Shown in pieces: positions 1 through 9,078 of a DNA stretch of 64,000 nucleotides. The stretch is taken from NCBI GenBank assembly GCA_036378535.1, contig DASUWH010000046.1:186001-250000 (forward strand), given 5' to 3'. The notes beneath the pieces were generated by a model. The model was given only the letters and a program-made list of their open reading frames with translations. It was not told the DNA's origin and did not search any database. Position numbers and translations under genes: made by a program. The stretch is from Gp1-AA122 sp036378535 (GTDB lineage: Bacteria > Acidobacteriota > Terriglobia > Terriglobales > Acidobacteriaceae). Each line of letters begins with the position of its first letter. Position 1 is the stretch's first letter.

Positions 1-32
1 GGCGTAACCCGCCAGCCGCGAGGAGAACGGTC

Positions 33-692
33 ATGTCAATACTTTTCGTCCTGCTGATGTTTCTACTGATCATGGTAGCCACCTACCTGCGTTCTCACGG
101 ACAAGTGCCGGCTAAGGCAGAGGTGTGGGCCGGGCCACAGGCGCCACGCATGGAGCGCGAGTATGGTTTCGCGATCCCCCAAGGCTACAGTTTCCATCCG
201 GGCCATACCTGGGTGATAAACGAAGGCGGCGAAAACACGCGTGTTGGCCTGGATAGCTTTGCGGCGAATCTGTTGGGGAGTATCGAGCACATCGATGTAA
301 TTAGTCCCAATCGCTGGATTCGCCAGGGGCAGAAGCTGATGACGATCAAGAGCGGTGAGCAGTCGGTCGAGTTGCTATCTCCGGTCGAAGGCGTCGTCAC
401 GGCTGTGAACCAGGACCTCGCGGACAACCCTTCATTGGCCAGTCGCTCGCCTTACAAGGATGGCTGGGTGGCGATGATCAAGTCGCCAGACTTTGCCATC
501 AATCAAAAAAATCTGATTCAGGGAACCATGGTTGCACCGTGGATGCAGAACAACGTGACCCGGCTGAATTCGATGGTCACGCAGCTGAATCCGGCGCTAG
601 CCCAGGACGGCGGACAGCCAATCTCCGGGATTCTGGCGCGCGTAGCTCCGGAAGTACGGCAGAAGATCGTCGCCGAGTTTTTTCTTAACTAG
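33..692 (+). CDS. Membrane-anchored GcvH-like (biotinyl/lipoyl-fold) protein without lipoyl lysine
   Basis: 219 aa. Residues 2-20 form one N-terminal membrane helix; residues ~45-150 match the glycine-cleavage H-protein fold (FHPGHTWV at 54-61, SPVEGVVTAVN at 116-126). In true H proteins the lipoylated Lys sits in ESVKA shortly before the SPV/APV turn. Aligning on that turn puts Glu109 of KSGEQSV at that position, so the protein probably cannot be lipoylated there. The ATG follows a good GAGGAGA Shine-Dalgarno; a TAA at 5-7 may end the preceding gene. It is followed 31 bp later by an Fe-S subunit and NrfD, so a role in assembling or anchoring that redox complex is inferred. No glycine cleavage genes (gcvT, gcvP) are nearby. 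Confidence 0.75.
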   Translation: MSILFVLLMFLLIMVATYLRSHGQVPAKAEVWAGPQAPRMEREYGFAIPQGYSFHPGHTWVINEGGENTRVGLDSFAANLLGSIEHIDVISPNRWIRQGQKLMTIKSGEQSVELLSPVEGVVTAVNQDLADNPSLASRSPYKDGWVAMIKSPDFAINQKNLIQGTMVAPWMQNNVTRLNSMVTQLNPALAQDGGQPISGILARVAPEVRQKIVAEFFLN

Positions 693-723
693 TAACGCAG
701 CGAGTTGATCGAGGAGATCGGCA

Positions 724-1476
724 ATGGAAAACACAAAAGCCATTCTGGTCGACATCACCAAATGCATCGGCTGCCGCTCGTGCGAGCAGGCATGCAAGCA
801 ATTGCACGGGTTGCCGACGAAAAGCGAGGCCAGGCTGTCGGACACCGCCCTCACGATCATTGAGGAGCACGAAGGAAAATTCGTGCGGCGGATGTGCATG
901 AGCTGCCAGGATCCGGCGTGTGCTTCGGCCTGCCTGGTAGGGGCGTTGAAGAAAACTGCGCTGGGGCCAGTCACTTACGATTCTTCCAAGTGCATCGGCT
1001 GCCGCTATTGCATCGTTGCGTGTCCGTTCAATGTGCCGCGTTACGAGTGGTCCAAGCTGGCGCCCTTAGTAAAAAAATGCGACATGTGCTACGAGCGGCA
1101 AGCGCGTGGAGAAAAACCGGCGTGCGTCGAGGCATGTCCCACGGGAGCCTCGATTTCAGGCACACGGGAAGAGATACTGCTCGAGGCGCAGAAGCGCGTT
1201 CTGCTTGAACCCGGCTACGTGAAGCATATTTATGGCAGCCAGGAGGTGGGGGGCACTTCGGTATTCTTCATCTCCGATGTTCCCTTTGAAAAGCTGGGTT
1301 TCCCGGCGATCACGGAGCAACCGATGCCCGTGTTGACCGCCAATGCCTTGGGCGATGTACCCACGGTGGTGCTGGTTGGCGGCGGTTTGCTGGCCGGCTT
1401 GTACTGGATTACGCAGCGGCGCGCGCAGGTGGCGCGAGCAGAAGGAGCGGATACCAGCTCCCCGGAGAGGAGGTAG
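724..1476 (+). CDS. 4Fe-4S ferredoxin-type electron-transfer subunit (HybA/FdnH-like)
   Basis: 250 aa. Four cysteine sets are visible: CIGCRSCEQAC near residue 15, CMSCQDPACASAC near 58, CIGCRYCIVAC near 90 and CDMCYERQARGEKPACVEAC near 120. This is the four-cluster wiring of HybA, FdnH and DmsB families, passing electrons between a catalytic subunit and a membrane subunit. A hydrophobic C-terminal helix (about 212-232) resembles the single anchor helix of FdnH. There is no Tat signal in this subunit. It lies between the GcvH-like protein and an NrfD-type protein, with only 4 bp to the latter, so one operon is likely. The catalytic partner (hydrogenase or molybdopterin enzyme) is not in the window, so the substrate is unknown. 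Confidence 0.9.
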   Translation: MENTKAILVDITKCIGCRSCEQACKQLHGLPTKSEARLSDTALTIIEEHEGKFVRRMCMSCQDPACASACLVGALKKTALGPVTYDSSKCIGCRYCIVACPFNVPRYEWSKLAPLVKKCDMCYERQARGEKPACVEACPTGASISGTREEILLEAQKRVLLEPGYVKHIYGSQEVGGTSVFFISDVPFEKLGFPAITEQPMPVLTANALGDVPTVVLVGGGLLAGLYWITQRRAQVARAEGADTSSPERR

Positions 1477-1480
1477 GGTC

Positions 1481-2734
1481 ATGATCAACAATACTCCACA
1501 GCAGGTGGCGCACGGCGCAGCGACGATTCCGTTCTTGTCTCACACCTCCGGCATGCAGAAGAAGCAGGCAAGATCCGTCGCCGATCACATCACGCTTTGG
1601 CGGGTGATCGTAGGAATCATCTTTGCGGCTGGAGCTTACGCGGCCTACGCGCGTTTCGCGCTCGGCTTCGAACGCTCAACGCATCTGGTGGATGCGCAGC
1701 CTTGGGGCCTGTGGGTGGGGCTGGGAACATTGTGCGGCGTCGGATTGTCCGCCGGCGGTTTTGCTATTGCGGCTGCCGTTTATCTCTTGGGCTTCGAGCG
1801 CTACCGGCCTGTTTTGCGCACCGCTGTTCTAGTTTCATTCCTGGGATACATTTCGGTGATGGTGGGCATGCTTTACGAACTGGGACTGCCGTGGCGGATC
1901 TGGCATCCCATTGTGATGTGGAATCGGCACTCGGTGCTGTTTGAGGTTTCCTGGTGCGTGATGCTTTACAGCACCGTACTCGCCCTGGAGTTTTCGCCCG
2001 CACTGGTCGAGAAGATCCCGTTTACAAAGCTGCGAGATCTTTATCTGAAGTGGCACCATGAAATTCTTATCGCTCTGGTTTTGATTGGAACCGTTCTCTC
2101 CTCCTTGCACCAATCCTTTCTCGGCGGGCTTTATCTGCTGACCAGGGGAAAGCTTGATCCGCTCTGGTATAGCCCTTACCTGCCCACGCTCTTTTATCTG
2201 TCGGCGATCCCTGCCGGGTTGGCGGTCACCATCATGGCCCTCTACCTGTCGTCGCGCTCGCTCAACGTACGGGTTGATCTAAGCATTCTGAGCGACGTAA
2301 GCCGGGTAATTGCGCCCATGCTGCTGATTTATGCGTTGTTTCGCGGCGTCGATCTTTTTACCCACGGCGGTTCGGCGTATTTGTGGCGGTGGCGCGAGGA
2401 GACTCTGTCCTTCTGGCTGGAGATCGGATTGTTCGTACTTGCTCCGGTTGTACTCCTGAGCCGCGAGAAAGTGCGCAACCATCCGCAGAACCTGTACTGG
2501 ACCTGTTCTCTGATCGTGATGGGATTCATTGCTAACCGGCTTAACGTCTCCATCACCGGACTGCAGGCCAGTTCAGGTTTTTATTACGTGCCGAAGTGGA
2601 CGGAATTTGCACTGACGCTGGCTACCATCCTAGCGGCAGTGCTCGCGTTCCGTTACGCGGTGATCTACCTGGATATCCTTCCCAAGAACAATGCCCGGCC
2701 ACGTTGGGTCAGTAGCACCGTAGCCGAAGCTTAA
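1481..2734 (+). CDS. nrfD: NrfD/HybB-type polytopic quinone-interacting membrane subunit
   Basis: 417 aa, dominated by hydrophobic helices (about nine or ten), with segments such as QPWGLWVGLGTLCGVGLSAG and a VSWCVMLYSTVLALEF helix typical of NrfD/HybB proteins. These subunits anchor Fe-S proteins in the membrane and exchange electrons with quinones. I chose ATG 1481 because GGAGAGGAGG lies 6-15 bases upstream and the start is 4 bp after the Fe-S subunit's stop. The longer open frame beginning at 1343 overlaps that subunit and is not protein-like. A GC-rich hairpin follows the stop, consistent with this being the last gene of the operon. Confidence 0.9.
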   Translation: MINNTPQQVAHGAATIPFLSHTSGMQKKQARSVADHITLWRVIVGIIFAAGAYAAYARFALGFERSTHLVDAQPWGLWVGLGTLCGVGLSAGGFAIAAAVYLLGFERYRPVLRTAVLVSFLGYISVMVGMLYELGLPWRIWHPIVMWNRHSVLFEVSWCVMLYSTVLALEFSPALVEKIPFTKLRDLYLKWHHEILIALVLIGTVLSSLHQSFLGGLYLLTRGKLDPLWYSPYLPTLFYLSAIPAGLAVTIMALYLSSRSLNVRVDLSILSDVSRVIAPMLLIYALFRGVDLFTHGGSAYLWRWREETLSFWLEIGLFVLAPVVLLSREKVRNHPQNLYWTCSLIVMGFIANRLNVSITGLQASSGFYYVPKWTEFALTLATILAAVLAFRYAVIYLDILPKNNARPRWVSSTVAEA

Positions 2735-2751
2735 CGGCGGCTTCGCTCTGT

Positions 2752-2777
2752 GGGACCGGCAGGAAACTGCTGGTCCC
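2752..2777 (+). terminator. Hairpin after the NrfD operon
   Basis: An 11-bp stem with one G-T pair (GGGACCGGCAG / CTGCTGGTCCC) closed by a GAAA tetraloop begins 17 bp after the NrfD stop. No strong T-run follows, so it may be a 3'-end stabiliser rather than a strong intrinsic terminator. Confidence 0.5.
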
Positions 2778-2946
2778 GACTGGCCGTAATCCGGTAATCC
2801 TTTTCAGCGATAGCATCACCCGGAAAAGATTTCCCGGGCGGGTATTTCGTGCACGCCGTCCACACTAGAGCGTACGCCGTTTCAATGGGTTACGGTCGAT
2901 CTTTCTGGAACGTAAGTTGCTGAATTGGAAGGCAAGGAGATCTCCC

Positions 2947-3810
2947 ATGTCTGAAGAAGTCCCTTCCGTTTCGCATCCCTTGGTTCGTTCTCGGGCCGGT
3001 TCCTTGGCATTAGGAGTAGTAATTATCGTCGCTTTGGTGGCATTGGTTGGATATGCGTTTCACGAGCACAATGTTTCCAAACAACTGGTTGCGCAAAATA
3101 ATGCACTCACGGCGACGCTGGCCAGCACACGCGGCCAAATCGACTTGTTGAGTGAAAAGCTGAACAACCTGGCCCAGGAGCCTCCCGCGGCCAAGCCTGC
3201 GGCAGCGCACCCTGCTCAGGCTTCCATTACAAAGCACGGCAAACATCATGCTGTCAGATCGGTTGATCCGGGCTGGAAGCAACTGCAAGGACAGGTAAGC
3301 GAGCAAGGCAGACAGATCGAGTCCACGCGGCAGGAACTGTCGAGCACGCGCACTGAGTTGCAGGGGTCGATCGCGCGCACTCATGACGAATTAGTTCTCA
3401 TGCAAAAGAAGGGCGAGCGCGCCTACTTCGAATTTGACGCCGACAAGAGCAGTCAGTTCCAACACGACGGCCCGGTTGGGGTGCGCCTGCGCAAGGCCAA
3501 CACCAAGCATCAATACGCCGACCTCGAGTTGCTGGTGGACGACTACAAGGTCTCAAAGAAGCACGTCAATATTTATGAGCCGGTTGTGTTCTATACGCCG
3601 GAAAGCCAGCTGCCGGTCGAGCTGGTGATCAACACCATCAGCAAGAACCACATACATGGTTACGTCAGCGAACCAAAATATAAAGCCTCGGATTTGCAGG
3701 CCATGGCTGGCCGAGCGAACGGCGATACCGGTGCAACCAATCCGCAAGCCAAGCCGTCACCCGAGCGCCAACGTCTGGAATTACCCAAGAGCGACTCTAA
3801 CCAGAACTGA
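2947..3810 (+). CDS. Single-pass membrane protein with coiled coil, unknown function
   Basis: 287 aa. A membrane helix at about residues 20-37 (LALGVVIIVALVALVGYAF) is followed by a heptad-rich region, interrupted by an Ala/Pro/Lys/His-rich stretch, that looks like coiled coil to about residue 160. A compact C-terminal domain follows (residues ~165-250, containing YFEFDADKSSQ and VFYTPESQLPVELVI) that I do not recognise, then a Pro/Gln tail. ATG 2947 is preferred over TTG 2917 because AAGGAGA sits 6 bases upstream. The topology suggests a short cytoplasmic N-terminus and a periplasmic C-terminal domain. Function is not inferable. A perfect 10-bp inverted repeat follows the gene. Confidence 0.75.
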   Translation: MSEEVPSVSHPLVRSRAGSLALGVVIIVALVALVGYAFHEHNVSKQLVAQNNALTATLASTRGQIDLLSEKLNNLAQEPPAAKPAAAHPAQASITKHGKHHAVRSVDPGWKQLQGQVSEQGRQIESTRQELSSTRTELQGSIARTHDELVLMQKKGERAYFEFDADKSSQFQHDGPVGVRLRKANTKHQYADLELLVDDYKVSKKHVNIYEPVVFYTPESQLPVELVINTISKNHIHGYVSEPKYKASDLQAMAGRANGDTGATNPQAKPSPERQRLELPKSDSNQN

Positions 3811-3840
3811 GTTCATCGCTATAGCTTGGAATCTACGTCA

Positions 3841-3880
3841 TCAGGAAGGCCTGGCATAGACCATGCCTTCCTGAGATTTT
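3841..3880 (+). terminator. Hairpin plus short T-run
   Basis: A perfect inverted repeat (TCAGGAAGGC at 3841-3850, GCCTTCCTGA at 3865-3874) is followed by GATTTT. It lies 30 bp after the stop of the coiled-coil membrane protein and is a plausible intrinsic terminator. An inner GGCAT/ATGCC pairing competes with it. Confidence 0.6.
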
Positions 3881-4045
3881 CGGCACGGGTAGTCTGGGCA
3901 CGAGCCTTGCTTAACTCTGCTTATCACTCCATTCCCCTTTTCGGCGGGACAAAATCCGGCATTCGAGATATATTTACGATTACTTACCTTTGCTTTCGTT
4001 TGCTAGAGTTCGCAACGGCTTTGCCGCAGTGACAAGGAGTTCTGC

Positions 4046-6265
4046 ATGACCCGCAATTCTGTTTACCTTCTCGTTCCAGCTTTGGTTCTGACTCTAAGCT
4101 GTTCCCGTCCTGCCGGTCGGACACAATCCGCCGCGCCGCCTTCGCGTCCGTCCGACATCAAGGTGACTGTGAGTGATGGTGGTCCCGTTGTCATTCAGAC
4201 GTCCGGCGCTGAGTTCCAGGTGCTGCCGTCCGGCTACATTCAGGGATCGTTGCTGAAGTCAGGCAAGAAGCTCACCCTCGACGAACCGCCCGTAGGTACT
4301 CCGGGAGGAAGTGATTACCTGATGGTGGACGGGAAGGAAGTCAGGTTCACGCTCGATTTCAGCAATGCGAAGGTACTGGAATCTCAAGGCAAGATGGGCC
4401 GAGGGAAACGGGTGGAAATCCCGGCCCACCTGCTCGGGCCCGCCTCGGCGGCTACGATCCAGCGAACGCTAGCCGTGGAAGTCTACGACGATTTCCCCGA
4501 CGTGCTATTAGAAAGTCTCGAATATCGCAACACTGGAAACGTGGACCTCAAGATTGATGAGATCGTCACCCAGGCGCACCGGCTGAATTCTGCTGTCTCC
4601 GGCGCTAATAGTGAGCCCTACGACCTGTGGTCGTTTCATGGTTCGAGCTATGACTGGGGCAAGGATGATGTCATTCACCTGACGCGCAAGTTTTCCATGC
4701 CCAATGCGATGGGAGAAGAAGTGAAGGGCGGCTACGGAGGCGGCATTCCCGTGGTTGCGTTCTGGAACGCTTCGGTGGGAGAAGCGATCGGGCATGTCGA
4801 AACTGTGCCGCTTACGGTTTCCTTGCCCGTGAAAGTCGAGAGCGATGGCCGTGTCGCCGCTTCCATCACGATCCCGGCGAACACGACCTTGAAGCCCGGC
4901 GATGCTTATGCGACGCCGCGCAGCTTTCTGGCGGTTTACTCCGGAGATTTTTACGAGCCACTGCGCATGTGGTCGTCGGTGCTGGCCAAAGAGGGATGGA
5001 ATCTCCCCAAGCCGTCCAGCGAAGCCTACAACGTGAGTTGGTGCGGCTGGGGTTATGAATTCAACGTTACCCCTGCGCAGATGCTGGGTACCATTCCTAA
5101 GTTAAAAGAATTTGGCATCAAGTGGGCCACGCTGGATGATCGCTGGTTCAATACCTATGGTGACTGGGAGCCGCGGGCGGATACCTTCCCCGGCGATTCT
5201 ATTAAAAAGATGGTGGACGACTTTCACAAGCAGGGCGAGCTGGTGCAGCTCTGGTGGTTGCCGCTGGCCGTCGAGGATGGGCAGGGGCGGTGGGAGTCGC
5301 ACAAATATATCGTTTCCAAAGTTGTCCAAGAGCACCCCGACTGGCTCATTTTGGACAAAGAGGGGAAGCATGCGCGCATGACCCGAGATCTGGCGGCGCT
5401 GGATCCGTCGTTGCCGGAGGTGCAGGCCTATTACAAACAGCTCACCGAAAAATTCATTCGCGACTGGGGCTTCGACGGCAGCAAGCTGGACAACATTTAT
5501 AGCGTCCCCGCCTGCTATAACCCGGCGCATCATCACAAGTCGCCGCAGGAGTCGGTGAACGCGATGGCGGACGTTTACAAGGTGATATTCCAGACTACGC
5601 GCGCTATTAAGCCGGAGAGCGTGACGCAATCGTGTCCCTGCGGTACGCCGCCGTCGCTGGCATGGCTGCCTTACATGGACCAGGCGGTTACCGCTGATCC
5701 GGTTGGGGCGGTGCAGGTTCGCCGACGAATCAAGATGTACAAAGCATTGCTAGGGCCTGACTCGGCCGTCTATGGCGACCACGTGGAACTCTCTGCCATG
5801 AGCCGCGTCGGCAATAACTGGAGTGAGCACGGCAGCGACTTTGCTTCCACCGTCGGTACCGGCGGAGTTGTAGGGACGAAATTTGTGTGGCCCGATCCCG
5901 GCCCGAAGTTTAAGCCGGTTGCGCTCACCCCGCAGAAGGAAGAGCACTGGAAAAAATGGATCGGAATCTATAACCAAAAGATGCTTTCCAAAGGAACTTT
6001 TCTGGATCTTTACACCACGGGCTACGACACTCCGGAAGGGTACGCGATCCAGAAGGGCGGAAAAATGTACTATGCATTTTTCTCACCAGATCCGGCTAAA
6101 CCGTGGAAGGGATCGGTTGAACTTCGCGGCCTCAAGCCGGGTACATATCACGTCACCGAATACGCTGAGGGAAAAGACCTGGGAACAGTGACGGCAACTT
6201 CGGATAAGGCACCAACCTTGAACGCTGAGTTTACAGACAACCTGCTCCTCGAAGTGGCGCCTTAG
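4046..6265 (+). CDS. GH36/melibiase-like alpha-galactosidase, putative lipoprotein
   Basis: 739 aa. The signal peptide ends in a lipobox (LTLSC, Cys19), so the protein is probably lipidated and exported. An N-terminal beta-rich region (~40-300) is followed by a TIM barrel of GH36/GH27 type: WATLDDRWFN near 360, QLWWLPLAVE near 401, FDGSKLDNIY with Asp482 as likely nucleophile, and SCPCGTPPS...MDQAVTADPVG where Asp551 is the best acid/base candidate. A beta-sandwich end follows (~650-739). The length fits GH36. The expected reaction is release of a terminal alpha-linked galactose or related sugar. AAGGAG lies about 7 bases upstream of the ATG. It stands alone between two terminators. The exact substrate cannot be read from the sequence. 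Confidence 0.85.
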   Translation: MTRNSVYLLVPALVLTLSCSRPAGRTQSAAPPSRPSDIKVTVSDGGPVVIQTSGAEFQVLPSGYIQGSLLKSGKKLTLDEPPVGTPGGSDYLMVDGKEVRFTLDFSNAKVLESQGKMGRGKRVEIPAHLLGPASAATIQRTLAVEVYDDFPDVLLESLEYRNTGNVDLKIDEIVTQAHRLNSAVSGANSEPYDLWSFHGSSYDWGKDDVIHLTRKFSMPNAMGEEVKGGYGGGIPVVAFWNASVGEAIGHVETVPLTVSLPVKVESDGRVAASITIPANTTLKPGDAYATPRSFLAVYSGDFYEPLRMWSSVLAKEGWNLPKPSSEAYNVSWCGWGYEFNVTPAQMLGTIPKLKEFGIKWATLDDRWFNTYGDWEPRADTFPGDSIKKMVDDFHKQGELVQLWWLPLAVEDGQGRWESHKYIVSKVVQEHPDWLILDKEGKHARMTRDLAALDPSLPEVQAYYKQLTEKFIRDWGFDGSKLDNIYSVPACYNPAHHHKSPQESVNAMADVYKVIFQTTRAIKPESVTQSCPCGTPPSLAWLPYMDQAVTADPVGAVQVRRRIKMYKALLGPDSAVYGDHVELSAMSRVGNNWSEHGSDFASTVGTGGVVGTKFVWPDPGPKFKPVALTPQKEEHWKKWIGIYNQKMLSKGTFLDLYTTGYDTPEGYAIQKGGKMYYAFFSPDPAKPWKGSVELRGLKPGTYHVTEYAEGKDLGTVTATSDKAPTLNAEFTDNLLLEVAP

Positions 6266-6268
6266 ACG

Positions 6269-6309
6269 AACGGCCACGGAAGTCATGACTTAAATACCCC
6301 GTGGCCGTT
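6269..6309. terminator. Bidirectional terminator with nested palindrome
   Basis: Perfect 11-bp arms AACGGCCACGG (6269-6279) and CCGTGGCCGTT (6299-6309) lie between the convergent GH36 gene and the small secreted protein gene. T-rich flanks occur on both strands. The loop contains a 12-nt perfect palindrome (AAGTCATGACTT, 6280-6291). Confidence 0.75.
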
Positions 6310-6337
6310 TCTCTGGCTATCTGCTTCCTCCCAGGAC

Positions 6338-6721
6338 TTACTTCTGCGCGAGTTCTCTGACCTCGGTGCCGTGCACAATGTCGTGCACGTGCCCGGCGTG
6401 TTCAGACCATACCTGGTGCAATACCCTCTGTTTCCCGTCCTGGCGGAATACCAACTTATTTTCCGTGGGCACGCTCTTGTCGACGATATCGCGCGTGAAA
6501 ACCGATACGGTTTCCGATGTGTTTTTGTTGTGGATATAGACGCGGCTGGTGCTGCTGTCGAAAGAAAAGCTGTATTCGCCAGCCGGCATCTGGATATTTC
6601 CGACCATGAAGGCGGCGTCTACCGTCGTGGTGATCGTTCCAGAAAGCATTTGCGAGAATGCCACGGGAACGATCAGCAGAATACACGCAGTGACCACACC
6701 GAAGAGCAATATTTCCCGCAT
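6338..6721 (-). CDS. Small secreted protein of the 'PAGEY' type, unknown function
   Basis: 127 aa with an N-terminal signal peptide (to about residue 23, VAFSQ). The mature part contains FMVGNIQMPAGEYSF, then RVYIHNK, KLVFRQDGKQRVLHQVW and a His-rich end. Small exported proteins with a 'VGN...LPAGEY...' core and a 'LVFxxxGxxxFLxxVW' strand are very common in Acidobacteriota; their function is unknown to me. GGGGG upstream of the ATG serves as ribosome-binding site. The gene ends at a shared convergent terminator. Confidence 0.7.
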   Translation of the reverse strand: MREILLFGVVTACILLIVPVAFSQMLSGTITTTVDAAFMVGNIQMPAGEYSFSFDSSTSRVYIHNKNTSETVSVFTRDIVDKSVPTENKLVFRQDGKQRVLHQVWSEHAGHVHDIVHGTEVRELAQK

Positions 6722-7010
6722 AATACCCCCTTAACTCCGTGCTTCGAGAAGGTTGAGAAAGGGAGAAGTCAGGCCGCTGTCGGCCTCTCCTTCAACATGC
6801 AGCCGAGCACTTTGCTGCAGTTACCAATTCGAACAGCGTTTGTCTCAATCATAGGTGGGGATATCTGTGATAATTCATTAATTCGTAATCGTGGGAGGAC
6901 AGCTGTTCCAGTTCGGGGTTTCCGAAATTTCAGGAAATACTGATTAGGGAAAACACAATCTATACTTCGCCGAGTGTCCCGGAGAACGGCCGTGAATGGC
7001 TAGTCAGGTG

Positions 7011-7958
7011 CTAAACGCGGGATGGCGCCCGCAAGTGCTCCCGAAAGAAACTTTCGCGATACTGGCGTTCGCGGAATGCTTCGGTTCCACCGGCACGCGT
7101 GGTGGATAGAGCACCGGCCAAATTTCCGTAGGTCAGACAAGTACGCAGGTCGGCGCCGCGCACGTACTGGGAAATAAATCCGGCATCGAAACTGTCGCCC
7201 GCACCCACGGGATCAACCACATCAACTTTAACGCCAGGAAGCAGAATCCGCTCTTTGCCGCGTTGCCCCATGGCTCCCGCCGGGCCCAACTTTACCGCTA
7301 CGGTCTGCACGACCTTGGCGAGACGCTCCGCCGCCAGCTCTACATCGTTGGTCCCTGCAATTTTCCTGGCCTCACGTTCATTGGGAAGAAACACATCGAC
7401 GTAGTGGAGGAGATCCCACATACCTTCCCATCGATCCTCGGGATCGTCATTGGTGTCGAGCGAGATGGTAAGACCAGCATCCTTGGCGGCTTGAAACAAT
7501 TCGGATAAACGCGGCCGGAGCGCGTGCTGCAGATATACCGAACAAAGATGCAGATGTCGGCAGTTCTTAAGCCGTTGGATGTCGATATCTTCAATCGTAA
7601 GCTGGGAAATTGTCCCGAGGTAAGTCAGAATGTTTCGCCAATCGCCATGCTGCAGAATCACGGTGAGGCCAGTGGCCGAGCCGTCAGTCATGCGTCGTAC
7701 CCCAGAAATATCGACGCCTGCTTGCGCCAGCCGTTCTACACATATGCTTCCCATGGCGTCGTCGCCGACTCGGGAAAAAAAGCAGGTACGTACGCCCAGC
7801 GCGGCAAGGTTATGAGCCACGATGGCGGAGGAACTGCCCAGGGTGAGCATCATGCGATCGGCGATCAATTCTCGTTCCGGCGTCAGCTCGGTGGGGAGGC
7901 CGTAGAGGATCAGATCGAGGTTGAGTTCGCCGGCTACCGCGACATCAAAATCCGGCAT
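7011..7958 (-). CDS. PfkB/ribokinase-family sugar kinase
   Basis: 315 aa. The N-terminus GELNLDLILYG and the GG-like TLGSSSAIVAHNLAALG match PfkB family signature 1. DPVGAGDSFDAGFI (about residues 247-260) is signature 2, with the catalytic Asp in GAGDSFD. These enzymes phosphorylate sugars or sugar phosphates with ATP. The start overlaps the stop of the upstream SIS-domain gene by 14 bp, so the two are probably translationally coupled. Given an AgaS-like isomerase and an AgaR-like regulator in the same operon, a ketohexose-phosphate or amino-sugar substrate is inferred. No aldolase is visible nearby. Confidence 0.88.
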   Translation of the reverse strand: MPDFDVAVAGELNLDLILYGLPTELTPERELIADRMMLTLGSSSAIVAHNLAALGVRTCFFSRVGDDAMGSICVERLAQAGVDISGVRRMTDGSATGLTVILQHGDWRNILTYLGTISQLTIEDIDIQRLKNCRHLHLCSVYLQHALRPRLSELFQAAKDAGLTISLDTNDDPEDRWEGMWDLLHYVDVFLPNEREARKIAGTNDVELAAERLAKVVQTVAVKLGPAGAMGQRGKERILLPGVKVDVVDPVGAGDSFDAGFISQYVRGADLRTCLTYGNLAGALSTTRAGGTEAFRERQYRESFFREHLRAPSRV

Positions 7959-9078
7959 GACGTGACTCTGCGGAGGCTTCCGACAGCTCGACTACGCGGC
8001 TCAAGTGGCGCGGGCGGTCGGGATCGAGTCCTTTACGCAATCCCGTGTACAGGCCCATTAATTGACCTGCGAAGACATGCGGCGCCAGGCGCGCATATTC
8101 GGGCAGACTGAAACCGAGTTCCAGAAGGAAGTCGGCAGCCGCCCGGGCGCGCCCGTTCGCACGATTGGTCACAACCAGAGTCGTGCCGCCGAGGTTTTTG
8201 ATCTCCTCCAGCACATCGCATTCGACGCTGTAGTTCTTTTCTGAGAGCAGGAACATGATCAAGGTTTCCGGCCGCACAATGGATTTTGGGCCGTGGCGAA
8301 ATTCCAGAGTGTGAAATACCTGCGCATAAGAGCACGACATCTCGGTCAATTTCAAAGCGCTCTCGCAAGCCAACCCGTAATAGGGGCCCTGGCCGAGACA
8401 AACGTAGTCGGCAAAGCGCTTTTCATCGACGAAATTCCGCACCTGCTGCGGAAGACGTTTCATGATGCCCTCGGCAGCTGCCGGCAGTGCCAGAAGCGCC
8501 TTCGTAAAATCGCTGTTCTGTCCAATCGAGGCGGCGAGATACTGCAGCGCCAACAGCATGGATGTGAACGAACGCGTCATCACCGTGCTCTGTTCATCGG
8601 CAGCGGGCAGCAGGATGGTATGAGCGGCGAGTTGCTCTAATTTCTGGCCGCTGGCGCAGCTGATAGCGACGCCCGGGATCTCCTGTTGTTTCAGCAATTC
8701 GGCCGCTTGCAGCACCTCAGATGTGCGCCCTGAGCGCGAAATCATTACGGGAACAAAGTTGCGGTTTTCTCGAGTCGTAAGTTCGGGGAAAAGCAGTAAT
8801 TCGGAGGCCGGAATGGCGCTGGCTCGCTTACCGGTAATCCATGTCCAGGAAGCGGCAGCGGCCAAAGCAATGTAGTAGCTCGATCCACAGCCAATGAAGA
8901 GCCACTCGGGGAAATCGGAGAAATGATTGCGGATCTCTGAAATGACATTTTCGTTTTCCAGCTTATGGAGGCAGTCGGCCCAGCACTGCGGCTGGGAAAT
9001 GATTTCAGCCAGCGAGTATGCGCCTGAACTGGAAGGCGGCGTGGAGCCGTCGCCGCCCTTGCGAAGCGAACTAGACAA
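7945..9078 (-). CDS. agaS: SIS-domain sugar isomerase/deaminase, AgaS-like
   Basis: 377 aa with two SIS domains: FIGCGSSYYIALAAA and MISRSGRTSEV in the first, LGQGPYYGLACESALKLTEM and HTLEFRHGPKS in the second. This is the arrangement of the GlmS isomerase half and of AgaS (galactosamine-6-phosphate deaminase/isomerase). The N-terminal glutaminase domain of GlmS is absent, so an amino-sugar-phosphate deaminase/isomerase is most likely. The start is TTG at 9078, with GAGGTG four bases upstream, overlapping the regulator gene by 8 bp. The gene symbol is a family-level guess. Confidence 0.75.
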   Translation of the reverse strand: MSSSLRKGGDGSTPPSSSGAYSLAEIISQPQCWADCLHKLENENVISEIRNHFSDFPEWLFIGCGSSYYIALAAAASWTWITGKRASAIPASELLLFPELTTRENRNFVPVMISRSGRTSEVLQAAELLKQQEIPGVAISCASGQKLEQLAAHTILLPAADEQSTVMTRSFTSMLLALQYLAASIGQNSDFTKALLALPAAAEGIMKRLPQQVRNFVDEKRFADYVCLGQGPYYGLACESALKLTEMSCSYAQVFHTLEFRHGPKSIVRPETLIMFLLSEKNYSVECDVLEEIKNLGGTTLVVTNRANGRARAAADFLLELGFSLPEYARLAPHVFAGQLMGLYTGLRKGLDPDRPRHLSRVVELSEASAESRHAGF

